This document shows, piece by piece, positions 1-8,745 of a stretch of DNA of 35,495 nucleotides. The position numbers and the translations under genes are program-made. The notes beneath the pieces are model-generated. The model had not been told where the DNA came from and searched no databases. It was given only the letters and a program-made list of their open reading frames with translations. The stretch comes from Anaerolineales bacterium. Its GTDB lineage: Bacteria; Chloroflexota; Anaerolineae; Anaerolineales; UBA4823. The stretch spans positions 163,317 to 198,811 of the forward strand of contig CP070639.1 of assembly GCA_020354045.1 (NCBI GenBank). The letters run 5' to 3'. Position 1 is the stretch's first letter; each line of letters starts with the position of its first letter.

Positions 1-2
1 AT

Positions 3-569
3 GGCATCCATCCCTTCGATATGCTCCCAGCCAGGCTGGACTACGAGATGCTCAAAGATGGGTCGGAATTTAGCCTGGGTGACTTGACTATTCACGCTAT
101 TCATGTGCCAGGACACACCCTGGGTCTGGTTAATTTCCTGGTAACCGGTGGAGATGGGCAATCCTTCCTATTCACTGGTGATAGTATCTTCATCAAAAGC
201 TTTGGCCGCCCCGACCTGGGCGGCCAGGGACAAACCTGGGCACCCCTGGTCTATAATTCCATCTTTGAAGTGATCAAGTCACGTGTACCCGCAGAGGCTT
301 GGGTGCTGCCCGGGCACTATGCCCGTCCTGATGAGGCTAACGAAGATGGTACTTTCATGAAGCGACTGGGGGATCTGTGGCAGGAAAATACGGATTTGAG
401 GGTGGGCAAGCAGGAGTTTATCGAGTTTGTGCTCAACCACCTACCTAATATGCCCGAGCAATATATCCAGATCAAGCGCGTCAACGCTGGTCTGGTCGAG
501 CCAGATGAAGCAGAGGCCAGTGAGCTGGAATTGGGTAAGAACGTGTGTGCCCTATCCACAGCATATTAG
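3..569 (+). CDS. Persulfide dioxygenase-like metallo-beta-lactamase protein (5' truncated)
   Basis: The frame is open to the left window edge, so the N-terminal part with the HxHxDH motif is missing. What remains shows the second half of an MBL fold: HVPGHTLG (metal-binding His), FTGDSIF (bridging Asp), GRPDLGG, and a late LPGHY histidine. The GRPDL motif after the Asp and the C-terminal tail resemble the ETHE1/Blh persulfide dioxygenase branch more than glyoxalase II. That family oxidises glutathione persulfide or similar low-molecular-weight persulfides to sulfite in the cytoplasm with a mononuclear iron. The neighbours (putative sulfite dehydrogenase, SulP transporter with rhodanese) fit this role. 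A generic MBL hydrolase cannot be excluded because the first metal motif is not visible. Confidence 0.75.
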   Translation, partial: GIHPFDMLPARLDYEMLKDGSEFSLGDLTIHAIHVPGHTLGLVNFLVTGGDGQSFLFTGDSIFIKSFGRPDLGGQGQTWAPLVYNSIFEVIKSRVPAEAWVLPGHYARPDEANEDGTFMKRLGDLWQENTDLRVGKQEFIEFVLNHLPNMPEQYIQIKRVNAGLVEPDEAEASELELGKNVCALSTAY

Positions 570-639
570 CTATCTTTATAAACACCTCATGCAGCCTGGC
601 GACATTGACCACCTAACCCCTGGCGAGTTTTGTAATCTT

Positions 640-665
640 AACCAGACCCACTTTTGGGTCTGGTT
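640..665 (+). other. 10-bp perfect hairpin between MBL gene and Fe-S/NrfD gene
   Basis: AACCAGACCC (640-649) pairs with GGGTCTGGTT (656-665) across a 6-nt loop. There is no T-run immediately after, so it is not a canonical intrinsic terminator. It may be an attenuating or processing hairpin, or an operator, in the 162-bp gap before the next gene. AT-rich TAAAAT (688-693) and TATACT (709-714) follow and could be -10 elements, but no good -35 is seen. Confidence 0.45.
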
Positions 666-731
666 CGCCATTTCTGGCCAGATAGGATAAAATAATTCAA
701 ACTCACCCTATACTGCTCCCGGAGACACGGA

Positions 732-2441
732 ATGAACTATGGCTTCCTGATTGACCACCGGAAGTGCATTGGTTGCCATGCCTGCAGTACGGCCTGTAAA
801 TCTGAAAACCAGGTCCCGCTTGGCGTATACCGCACCTGGGTGAAATATGTTGAGAAAGGCACATTTCCGAATGCACGCCGCTCCTTCCAGGTGACCCGCT
901 GCAACCATTGTGCAAATCCACCTTGTGTCCGCATCTGCCCGGTCACAGCCATGTACCAGCGTACTGATGGCATCGTGGAGTTCGATCCCCGTATCTGCAT
1001 TGGCTGTAAAGCCTGCATGCAGGCCTGCCCTTACGACGCGATCTATATTGACCCTGAAACGCACACAGCGGCAAAGTGTCACTACTGCTCGCACCGGGTC
1101 GAGGTTGGCCTAGAGCCAGCCTGCGTGGTGGTTTGCCCCGAGCATGCCATCGTCTCAGGTGATCTGAACGACCCAGAAAGTGAGATCAGCCAAATCATTG
1201 CTCGCCAGCAGGTCAGCGTGCGAAAGCCAGAGCAGGGCACAGCCCCCAAGCTGTTCTATATTGAAGCCGATGAGGTCACCCTGACGCCCACTGCGGCCCA
1301 ATTCAATGACTCTTTTGTTTGGGCAGATCTGATCACTGAGCAACACATCCCAGTCTTCCACGCCAAACCGACTGAAAGCCTGGTTGCCAGCGGAAATGGA
1401 CAGAGCGCAAATGGAGGTGGTGCAGCTACCCAGACCGCTTACTCTGGGGTCGCTATCCGTACCCCCAGTGCTCAGGGCCTGGGCCGAGAGGGCGGACCGA
1501 TCACTATCGGTGAGGGCAGCATGGCGGAACACATGGTCCAGACTACCTACAACGCCCAGCACAAAGTGCCCTGGCATTGGCCTGTACCGGCTTACCTGGT
1601 CACCAAAGGCATTGGCAGCGGCATCTTCATCCTGCTGGCGCTGCTCTTTGGCTTAAATATTTCTGATTTTAGTCACACGTTTGCGTTAATAGCCACTTTT
1701 CTGTCGCTGCTGTTTATCGGCATTACCACCGTTTTACTGGTGGTCGATTTAGAGTTACCTGGACGATTTTTCACTATTCTGCTCCGCCCACAATGGAAGT
1801 CATGGCTTACCCGGGGTGCCTTTATATTAATTGGATTTTCGGTTGTTGCCGGGGTATGGTTCTTGTTGGAAGGTGGCGTTTACCTGAGCCTGCTGCCTGG
1901 CTCGCTCACGGGGATGCTCCGGCCGGTTTTTCTGGCGCTGGGTTTTGTCCTGGCAGTTCTGGCAGCTATCTACACTGCTTTTCTCTTCGGGCAGGCCGAA
2001 GGACGCGACCTGTGGCAGAGCGCCTTGCTACCTGCTCACCTGGTAGTCCAGGCGCTGATGGTTGCTGCAGCAGTCCTGCTGGCCCTATGCCAGTTTACAG
2101 CCCCTCCTGCTGGGCTTGAGACTGCTCTTAATTGGATCTTTGGGGTCTCCCTGCTGGTCGATCTGTTCTTAATCCTGCTAGGAGAGTTTGGCATGCCGCA
2201 CGCCTCTGAAATGGCTGCCCGCGCAGCCCATCAGATCAGTCATGGTAAGTACCGGGGCAATTTCTGGGGTGGCGCAGTGGTTGTAGGACACCTGCTTCCC
2301 CTGGTGCTGCTGTTGCTGGGTGTCTTTGCAGGTGGTTTCTCCATTGGCTTCATCCTGATTGCTGCCCTGGCGACCGTAGTGGGTTTGTATCTGTACGAAT
2401 ATGCTTTCGTTATGGCTCCGCAGGAGCTGCCTAACTCGTGA
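732..2441 (+). CDS. Fused four-cluster ferredoxin (DmsB/PsrB/SoeB type) and NrfD/PsrC membrane subunit
   Basis: A 569-residue fusion. Residues 1-150 carry sixteen cysteines in four ferredoxin-type groups (C12-C23, C57-C69, C89-C99, C116-C135), the pattern of the electron-transfer B subunit of DMSO-reductase-family enzymes. Residues about 150-280 form a polar, glycine- and alanine-rich linker. From about residue 285 to the end there are eight or nine hydrophobic segments typical of the NrfD/PsrC quinone-reactive membrane anchor. B and C subunits are normally separate genes, so this single chain would tie the Fe-S wire to the quinone site. Start ATG is preceded by GGAG at 8-nt spacing. It lies directly upstream of the molybdopterin subunit and should form a three-module respiratory complex with it, cytoplasmic side facing since no Tat signal is present. 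Confidence 0.9.
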   Translation: MNYGFLIDHRKCIGCHACSTACKSENQVPLGVYRTWVKYVEKGTFPNARRSFQVTRCNHCANPPCVRICPVTAMYQRTDGIVEFDPRICIGCKACMQACPYDAIYIDPETHTAAKCHYCSHRVEVGLEPACVVVCPEHAIVSGDLNDPESEISQIIARQQVSVRKPEQGTAPKLFYIEADEVTLTPTAAQFNDSFVWADLITEQHIPVFHAKPTESLVASGNGQSANGGGAATQTAYSGVAIRTPSAQGLGREGGPITIGEGSMAEHMVQTTYNAQHKVPWHWPVPAYLVTKGIGSGIFILLALLFGLNISDFSHTFALIATFLSLLFIGITTVLLVVDLELPGRFFTILLRPQWKSWLTRGAFILIGFSVVAGVWFLLEGGVYLSLLPGSLTGMLRPVFLALGFVLAVLAAIYTAFLFGQAEGRDLWQSALLPAHLVVQALMVAAAVLLALCQFTAPPAGLETALNWIFGVSLLVDLFLILLGEFGMPHASEMAARAAHQISHGKYRGNFWGGAVVVGHLLPLVLLLLGVFAGGFSIGFILIAALATVVGLYLYEYAFVMAPQELPNS

Positions 2442-2507
2442 ACATGCCCGGTTCCGGCTGCCTTTTTCTTGTGGATACAGGACCGGTGTTCTTCAGCGGA
2501 GTAAATC

Positions 2508-5500
2508 ATGAATAAACGTCTCAACCGTTTTCTTGAAGCTGTAGCAAACTTATCCAGCCCAACCAGGCTCGAACTGGCACAGGCTGGCGCGGCTTCCCAA
2601 CAGCAGAGTGCTGTTCACCGAAAAGCGGCGAATTTCTCTGCACTTCCAGGGACTCAAGTGTCCTTACCATCTGCCTCTGAACGTACTGATGGCGATGAGC
2701 AGGTCGGGTTGTCCAGTTATCCACCCGTCGAGAAATGGGATGAATGGGAGGAATACGATCCCAAGGCCTGGCCTGAGCGGATCAAGCGCCGCTACATGCT
2801 CATCCCTACGTTATGCTTCAACTGTGAGAGCGCCTGTGGCTTGCTTGGCTATGTTGATAAAGACAGCTTAGAGATTCAGAAATTTGAAGGCAACCCTCTT
2901 CATCCAGGCAGCCGGGGGCGTAACTGCGCCAAGGGTCCAGCCACCCATAACCAGGTTTATGACCCTGAGCGTGTGCTCTTCCCGCTCAAACGAGTGGGCA
3001 AGCGCGGTGAAGGCAAATGGGTGCGCGTCACCTGGGATCAGGTGTTGGATGATCTTGGAGCCCGCCTGCGCAAAGCTTTTCAGGAGCAGCGCCATAATGA
3101 AGTGATTTACCATGTTGGTCGCCCTGGCCACGACGGTCTCATGGAGTGGATCCTTTTCGCCTGGGGTTTAGACAGCCACAACAGCCATACCAATGTTTGC
3201 TCTTCCGGAGCGCGCGCTGGTTATGCGTTCTGGATGGGTCTGGACCGCCCTTCGCCTGATCACGCCAAAGCCCGCGTCATCTTGCTAATTAGCTCACATC
3301 TGGAAACCGGGCACTATTTCAACCCTCATGCCCAGCGCATCATGGAAGCCAAGATGGATGGTGCCAGGTTGATTGTGCTTGATACCCGCTTATCCAATAC
3401 TGCCAGCCTGGCTGACTACTGGCTCTCCCCCTGGCCTGGCTCTGAGGCACCTATCTTGCTTGCCATAGTCAACTACTTGATCCATACCGGTCGCTATAAC
3501 CGGGAGTTTGTTAAAACCTGGGTGAATTGGAAGCAGTACCTCAAAGCTGAATGGCCGACTGAGCCATGCACCTTTGAAACTTTTGAGGCAAAGCTCAAAG
3601 AATTGTACAAAGATTACACCTTCGACTTTGCTGCTGCAGAGAGTGGCGTGGAGGCGGAAGTCATCCGACAGGTGGCCGAGGAGGTGGCCCGCTGTGAGGG
3701 CAAACTCGCTACCCATACCTGGCGCAGCACCACGGCTGGCAATCTGGGTGGCTGGCAGGTCGCCCGGGCGCTGTGGTTCTTGAATGTACTCACTGGATCG
3801 ATAGGAGTGGAAGGTGGCACCTCTGCCAACGCCTGGGATAAGTGGGTGCCTCGACCACACAATTTGCCTCCCCATCCAAACCGCTGGAATGAACTTACCT
3901 GGCCGGAGGAATACCCGCTCACCTTCTATGAACTCAGCATCCTGCTGCCGCATTTCCTGAAAGAAGGGCGTGGTAAAGTGGACACCTATTTCACGCGCGT
4001 CTACAACCCGGTCTGGACCAACCCGGATGGCATGTCCTGGATGGAAGTCCTGACTGATGAAGAGAAAATGGGCCTGCACATTTGCCTGACCCCCACCTGG
4101 AGCGAGACCGCCTGGTTTGCTGATTATGTCTTACCCATGGGGCATGCCCCCGAGCGCCACGATATCTCCAGCCAGGAAACCCATGGTGGACGCTGGATTG
4201 CTTTTCGCCAGCCAGTGCGCCGGGTTGCCCTGGAGAAATTGGGCAAGGATGTAAACTATACTTATGAAGCCAACCCAGGTGAAGTGTGGGAGGAGACCGA
4301 GTTCTGGATTGAGCTTTCCTGGCGCATTGACCCGGATGGTTCAATGGGCATCCGCCAGTACTTCGAATCACCCTACCAGCCTGGTGAGAAACTTACTGTT
4401 AATGAATACTTCCGCTGGATGTTTGAAAACACCGTTCCGGGCTTGCCCGAAGCCTCTGCTGATCAAGGTCTCACCCCGCTGGAGTATATGCGCAAGTATG
4501 GAGCCTTTGAGATTCGCTCTGGAGTGGAGGCACCTTACCTGCAGCCGGTAGAGGCTGAACTGCTTAAGCAGGCTACAGTCGATGCTGATAGCCACTTGGT
4601 ATACAGCCAGACCCCTGCACCTGCCTCACCCAACATCACCCCTCATCCGGCATTTCCTGGTGATGAGCGTGGCCGGCTGGTGGGTATCCAGGTTGGTGAC
4701 CAGGTGTTGCGCGGTTTCGATACACCCTCGCGTTTACTTGAGTTTTACTCGCCTACCTTGCGCGATTGGGGTTGGCCTGAGTATGCCATCCCGGGTTATA
4801 TCCACAGCCATGTTCATCCGGAGAAGATCGATCCGCAAGCTGGAGAATTTGCCCTCATACCCACCTTCCGCCTGCCCACCCTGATTCATACCCGCTCGGG
4901 CAACAGCAAATGGTTGTATGAAATCAGTCATAAGAATCCGCTCTGGATGCACCCGAAAGATGCTGCCCGGCTGGGCGTGCGCACCAATGATCTAGTGCGT
5001 GTTTCCACCGAAATTGGCTACTATGTGATCAAAGCCTGGGTGACCGAAGGTATTCGCCCAGGTGTGGTAGCCTGTTCGCACCACATGGGACGCTGGCGCT
5101 TGCAGGATAATGCCATGGAGCGCTGGTCTTCCGCTCTGGTTGATCTGACCTTGCAAGGCGAAGGGCATTGGAAAATGCGCCACAAGCAAGCTGTCATGCC
5201 GTTTGAGAGCAGCGATCCCGATTCAAAGCGCATCTGGTGGAGTGATGTGGGCGTGCATCAGAACCTGACCTTTCCAGTCCATCCAGATCCGATCAGCGGT
5301 ATGCACTGCTGGCATCAAAAGGTCAAGGTCGAAAAGGCTCAGCCTGAAGATCGCTATGGCGATATTTATGTAGACACCAATAAGGCTCACGAGGTATACC
5401 GGGAGTGGCTGGCGATGACCCGCTCTGCCAGCCGGGTGTCACCGGATGGCACCCGGCGCCCCTATTGGCTGCTGCGCCCGTTCCGGCCCACTCGTGACGC

Positions 5501-5522
5501 TTACCAACTGCCAGAAAAATAA
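2508..5522 (+). CDS. Molybdopterin oxidoreductase catalytic subunit, SoeA/PsrA-like
   Basis: A 1004-residue member of the DMSO reductase superfamily. Residues 103-140 hold the N-terminal 4Fe-4S motif C-x2-C-x3-C-x29-C. A HTNVCSSGAR segment places C231 where the molybdenum ligand is expected, so Mo would be cysteine-ligated as in polysulfide/thiosulfate reductases and SoeABC sulfite dehydrogenase. The C-terminal third has the molydopterin dinucleotide-binding pattern (LIHTRSGNSKWL, NPLWMHPKDAARLGV). The N-terminus (MNKRLNRF...) has no twin-arginine signal, unlike exported PsrA/PhsA, which favours a cytoplasmic enzyme such as SoeA. With the persulfide dioxygenase upstream, sulfite oxidation is the best guess; polysulfide or another oxyanion remains possible. 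GGAG lies 7 nt before the ATG. Confidence 0.85.
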   Translation: MNKRLNRFLEAVANLSSPTRLELAQAGAASQQQSAVHRKAANFSALPGTQVSLPSASERTDGDEQVGLSSYPPVEKWDEWEEYDPKAWPERIKRRYMLIPTLCFNCESACGLLGYVDKDSLEIQKFEGNPLHPGSRGRNCAKGPATHNQVYDPERVLFPLKRVGKRGEGKWVRVTWDQVLDDLGARLRKAFQEQRHNEVIYHVGRPGHDGLMEWILFAWGLDSHNSHTNVCSSGARAGYAFWMGLDRPSPDHAKARVILLISSHLETGHYFNPHAQRIMEAKMDGARLIVLDTRLSNTASLADYWLSPWPGSEAPILLAIVNYLIHTGRYNREFVKTWVNWKQYLKAEWPTEPCTFETFEAKLKELYKDYTFDFAAAESGVEAEVIRQVAEEVARCEGKLATHTWRSTTAGNLGGWQVARALWFLNVLTGSIGVEGGTSANAWDKWVPRPHNLPPHPNRWNELTWPEEYPLTFYELSILLPHFLKEGRGKVDTYFTRVYNPVWTNPDGMSWMEVLTDEEKMGLHICLTPTWSETAWFADYVLPMGHAPERHDISSQETHGGRWIAFRQPVRRVALEKLGKDVNYTYEANPGEVWEETEFWIELSWRIDPDGSMGIRQYFESPYQPGEKLTVNEYFRWMFENTVPGLPEASADQGLTPLEYMRKYGAFEIRSGVEAPYLQPVEAELLKQATVDADSHLVYSQTPAPASPNITPHPAFPGDERGRLVGIQVGDQVLRGFDTPSRLLEFYSPTLRDWGWPEYAIPGYIHSHVHPEKIDPQAGEFALIPTFRLPTLIHTRSGNSKWLYEISHKNPLWMHPKDAARLGVRTNDLVRVSTEIGYYVIKAWVTEGIRPGVVACSHHMGRWRLQDNAMERWSSALVDLTLQGEGHWKMRHKQAVMPFESSDPDSKRIWWSDVGVHQNLTFPVHPDPISGMHCWHQKVKVEKAQPEDRYGDIYVDTNKAHEVYREWLAMTRSASRVSPDGTRRPYWLLRPFRPTRDAYQLPEK

Positions 5523-5555
5523 ACGAGGGGTGATACCGGTCATTACCTCTGTGGA

Positions 5556-7739
5556 ATGACCGCTTTCATGCAATCCACGCCAATATCCCAAATTCGAATG
5601 CGGGCTGCTGAGCCGCTGCAACATTGGTTTCAGCACATGCGGGAATATTTATCTCACCCGGCCGAGGTTCTGCGCGGCTACCAGCGACAGGATCTCTGGC
5701 CTGACTTGCTGGCTGGATTAACAGTTGCCATCGTATTGTTGCCTCAGGCGATCGCTTATGCCCTGATCGCTGAACTGCCGCCGCAAACTGGCTTGTATGC
5801 TGCTATCGTGGCTGCCATCGTCGGGGCGTTGTGGGGTTCATCCGCGCATTTACATACCGGACCAACCAATGCTGCTTCACTACTGGTGCTTTCCACACTA
5901 CTCCCAATTTACGCGCCTGGCTCACCAGAATTTCTGGCTGCGGCTGGTTTAATGGCGGTGATGGTAGGCATTGCACGCTTGCTGATGGGATTGGCTCACC
6001 TTGGCGTGCTGGTCAACTTTGTCTCCGATTCGGTGGTAATCGGTTTTACGGCTGGTGCAGGAGTCTTGATCAGCGTTAACCAGCTAAAAACCTTATTACG
6101 CCTAGATTTCCCCAGTTCACCTGCCCTGTTTACTACCCTATCAGAAACCTTTCGCAACTTACCTAAAGCCCACCAAACCAGCCTGTTAATCGGACTGGGT
6201 ACTGTTGTTGTGATGGTGTTGATCCAACGCTTCAAGCCAAAGTGGCCCAATGGATTGATTGCCATGGTTTTAGCTTCCATCTGTGTGGCCATTTTTCATC
6301 TGGAACTGCAAGGCGTGAGTGTGTTGGGAGAGCTGCCCAGGAATCTACCACCACTTGCCCGCCTGCCGTTGTTTGATCTGCAACTGGTGGGACGGATATC
6401 AACGGGAGCCCTGGCGGTTGCTGCTATTGGTCTGGTGGAGGCCATGTCGATTGCCCGCACGATCGCTGCCCAAAGCGGTCAGCACCTGGACTCCAATCAG
6501 GAATTTGTTGGGCAAGGCCTGGCGAACATCGCTGCTGGTTTCTTTTCTGGCTACACATGTTCGGGCTCGTTCACACGCACAGCCGTAAATTGGAACTCCG
6601 GAGGCCGTACACCGCTCTCGAGCTTGTTTTCAGGTCTGTGGGTGTTGCTGGCGCTATTAATCTTTGCCCCTCTGACAGCTTATTTACCGCGCAGCGCCCT
6701 GGCAGGCTTGCTACTGGTTACTGCCTACAGGATGATCGACCAGAGAGAAATCGGTCGTATCTGGCGGGCCTCACGAGGCGACAGCCTGATCATGATAGCC
6801 ACGTTTGGTGCAACGCTTCTATTGCCACTGGAGTTTGCTGTGTTGGCAGGTATGATTGTCTCCTTCGTACGGTACATTGTCAAGACCTCCATGCCGGCAG
6901 TTTACCCCGTTGTCCCAGACCCGAATTTCCTACATTTTGTCCCGCAAGTCAACCAGCCGGCATGCCCGCAGGTCGGTGTCATTACCATTAGCGGGTCACT
7001 TTATTTCGGTGCTGCCCACCATGTGGAGGAGAATATCCGATCCAATATGGAAGCCCATCCTGAGCAACGCTACCTGTTGCTGCGTTTGCACCTGGTTGAC
7101 CATTGTGATATCAGTGGCATTCACATGCTGGAGGCGATTGTACGCCTCTACCGCCAGCATGGTGGTGATGTGTATATGGCTGGTGTACGCCCGGCTGTCC
7201 GTGATCAAATGCGCCTGATCGGTTTTGACACAACCCTGGGTCTCGATCACTTCTTAACACGTGAAGATGCCGTCTCCCATTTATTCCACAAAGTGATCGA
7301 TCCCTCGGTTTGTATCTATGAATGTAATGCACGTGTCTTTGCCGAGTGCCAGGCGCTCCCGAAATACAAATACGATATTACTCATCCTGATCAGGCTACG
7401 CTTCAAGTGCATACTTTGCAACAGTGGCTGCCTAGCGAACTCATGAGCCTGCTGGAGACGAATGGGGAAGAGGGTCAGTACCTGATAGTGGATGTTCGTG
7501 AGCCGCGTGAATACCAAGCTGGTCATATCCCGCAGGCCAGCCTACTACCGTTACGCCTGATATCGAGTCAGGGGGGCGAATTGCCCAGGGAGCAGAATGT
7601 GGTCCTGGTTTGCCGTTCGGGGCGCAGGAGCCGCCTGGCGGCTTATATTCTGCAAGATATGGGCTATACCAAAATCTATAATTTGGTGGGTGGGATGCTG
7701 GCCTGGGAAGCGGCTGGATATCCTGTTGCGGTTGAGTGA
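5556..7739 (+). CDS. SulP anion transporter with STAS and C-terminal rhodanese domain
   Basis: A 727-residue inner-membrane protein. Residues about 45-460 form the SulP permease (PDLLAGLTVAIVLLPQAIAYALI signature region, about a dozen hydrophobic helices), followed by a STAS domain (about 470-590), a cysteine-bearing connector (CIYEC and ECQ near residues 590-610) and a rhodanese domain (632-727) with the active-site loop CRSGRRS, catalytic C686. SulP proteins move sulfate, bicarbonate or other anions; the rhodanese points to sulfur. In this operon it could export sulfate made from sulfite, import sulfate or sulfite, or channel sulfane sulfur at the membrane. The gap to the preceding gene is 33 bp. 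A second in-frame ATG at 5568 is an alternative start; neither has a strong ribosome binding site. Confidence 0.9.
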   Translation: MTAFMQSTPISQIRMRAAEPLQHWFQHMREYLSHPAEVLRGYQRQDLWPDLLAGLTVAIVLLPQAIAYALIAELPPQTGLYAAIVAAIVGALWGSSAHLHTGPTNAASLLVLSTLLPIYAPGSPEFLAAAGLMAVMVGIARLLMGLAHLGVLVNFVSDSVVIGFTAGAGVLISVNQLKTLLRLDFPSSPALFTTLSETFRNLPKAHQTSLLIGLGTVVVMVLIQRFKPKWPNGLIAMVLASICVAIFHLELQGVSVLGELPRNLPPLARLPLFDLQLVGRISTGALAVAAIGLVEAMSIARTIAAQSGQHLDSNQEFVGQGLANIAAGFFSGYTCSGSFTRTAVNWNSGGRTPLSSLFSGLWVLLALLIFAPLTAYLPRSALAGLLLVTAYRMIDQREIGRIWRASRGDSLIMIATFGATLLLPLEFAVLAGMIVSFVRYIVKTSMPAVYPVVPDPNFLHFVPQVNQPACPQVGVITISGSLYFGAAHHVEENIRSNMEAHPEQRYLLLRLHLVDHCDISGIHMLEAIVRLYRQHGGDVYMAGVRPAVRDQMRLIGFDTTLGLDHFLTREDAVSHLFHKVIDPSVCIYECNARVFAECQALPKYKYDITHPDQATLQVHTLQQWLPSELMSLLETNGEEGQYLIVDVREPREYQAGHIPQASLLPLRLISSQGGELPREQNVVLVCRSGRRSRLAAYILQDMGYTKIYNLVGGMLAWEAAGYPVAVE

Positions 7740-7749
7740 AAGGGAAACT

Positions 7750-8745
7750 ATGAGTACACATACCGAAAGAAATCTGGGTCTGAGCATCATGCGGGCTACC
7801 GAAGCGGCTGCTTTGGTGGCTGGCAGGTGGGCAGGCCGAGGTGACCTTTTAGCGGCGGACCTTTGGGCAGCCAGGGCCATGCAAAAGGTGCTTAATTCCG
7901 TGGATATGAATGGTTTAATTGTGATCGGTGAGGAGCCGCGCCATGCGGAGCACTCGTTGCTCACTACGGGCACCACCATTGGGGACGGCCTGGGACCGCA
8001 GATGGACGTGGTTGTGGATGCTGTCGAAGGTGTGCGGCTGTTGGGAGAGGGGTTGCCAGATGCCGTCTCTGTAGTGGCGCTGGCACCGCGGGGAGCCATG
8101 CGCTCATTAGCACCCTCTGCATATATGGAGAAATTGGTGGTGAGCGCTGAGGCAGCCGCGGCAATCGGGCCAGAGGCGCTGACCGCGCCTCCTTTATGGA
8201 CTCTGGGCGTTGTAGCTCGCGCTATGCGGAAATCAGTTGAGGATTTGACGATACTTGTACTCAAGAGACCTCGTCATGAAGCACTCATTGAGGAGATTCG
8301 CTCGGCAGGGGCGCGTGTGCTGTTGCGACCTGAGGGCGATGTTGTGGGAGCCTTGCTGGCAGCCATGCCAGGCAACGGTGTGGACTTGCTGATGGGCACG
8401 GGCGGCACCACGGAAGGAGTGGTGGCTGCCTGCGCGGTCAAGGCTATCGGTGGGGCAATCTTTGGACGGCTCAATCCCCAGAGCGAGGACGAGCGCCGTG
8501 AAATCCTGGAGGCGGGGCTTGACACGAAGAAAGTTTTCTCTAGTGATGAGCTGGTTTCTAGCGACGATGTGTTTTTTGCTGCCACCGGCATCACTGATGG
8601 GCTGTTGCTACGCGGTGTGCACTATCATGGCAATGGTGCTACTACCAATTCCCTGGTTTTACGCGGCAAATCCGGTGTGCGGCGCCAGGTCTACACTGAT
8701 CACCCGCCAGATCAGAACCCCCGTGGCGAGCTTACTACCCAGTGA
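7750..8745 (+). CDS. glpX: GlpX-like (class II) fructose-1,6-bisphosphatase family protein, divergent active site
   Basis: 331 residues aligning end to end with GlpX: GRWAGRGD near the start, VVIGEE, DAVEG, GTGGTTEGVV, FAATGITDGLLL and a C-terminal GVRRQVYTDH. Compared with E. coli GlpX from memory, the Glu57, Asp85, Glu88 and Glu213 equivalents are kept, but Lys29 is Leu, Glu59 is Pro and Asp61 is His in the GEGEID segment, and DPIEGT reads DAVEGV. Class II enzymes hydrolyse fructose-1,6-bisphosphate in gluconeogenesis or the Calvin cycle with Mn/Mg. The altered metal/phosphate site suggests changed substrate or activity, perhaps another phosphatase. It starts 10 bp after the SulP gene and overlaps the TorD-like gene by 4 bp (GTGA), so it is translationally coupled into a sulfur/molybdenum operon. 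Confidence 0.8.
   Translation: MSTHTERNLGLSIMRATEAAALVAGRWAGRGDLLAADLWAARAMQKVLNSVDMNGLIVIGEEPRHAEHSLLTTGTTIGDGLGPQMDVVVDAVEGVRLLGEGLPDAVSVVALAPRGAMRSLAPSAYMEKLVVSAEAAAAIGPEALTAPPLWTLGVVARAMRKSVEDLTILVLKRPRHEALIEEIRSAGARVLLRPEGDVVGALLAAMPGNGVDLLMGTGGTTEGVVAACAVKAIGGAIFGRLNPQSEDERREILEAGLDTKKVFSSDELVSSDDVFFAATGITDGLLLRGVHYHGNGATTNSLVLRGKSGVRRQVYTDHPPDQNPRGELTTQ

Noticed and set aside
640..665. Hairpin after the MBL gene as an intrinsic terminator
   Set aside because: No T-run follows on the plus strand, so it is listed only as a hairpin.
3390..4079. 229-codon antisense frame inside the molybdopterin gene
   Set aside because: It is a shadow of a strongly conserved coding sequence and shows no recognisable protein.
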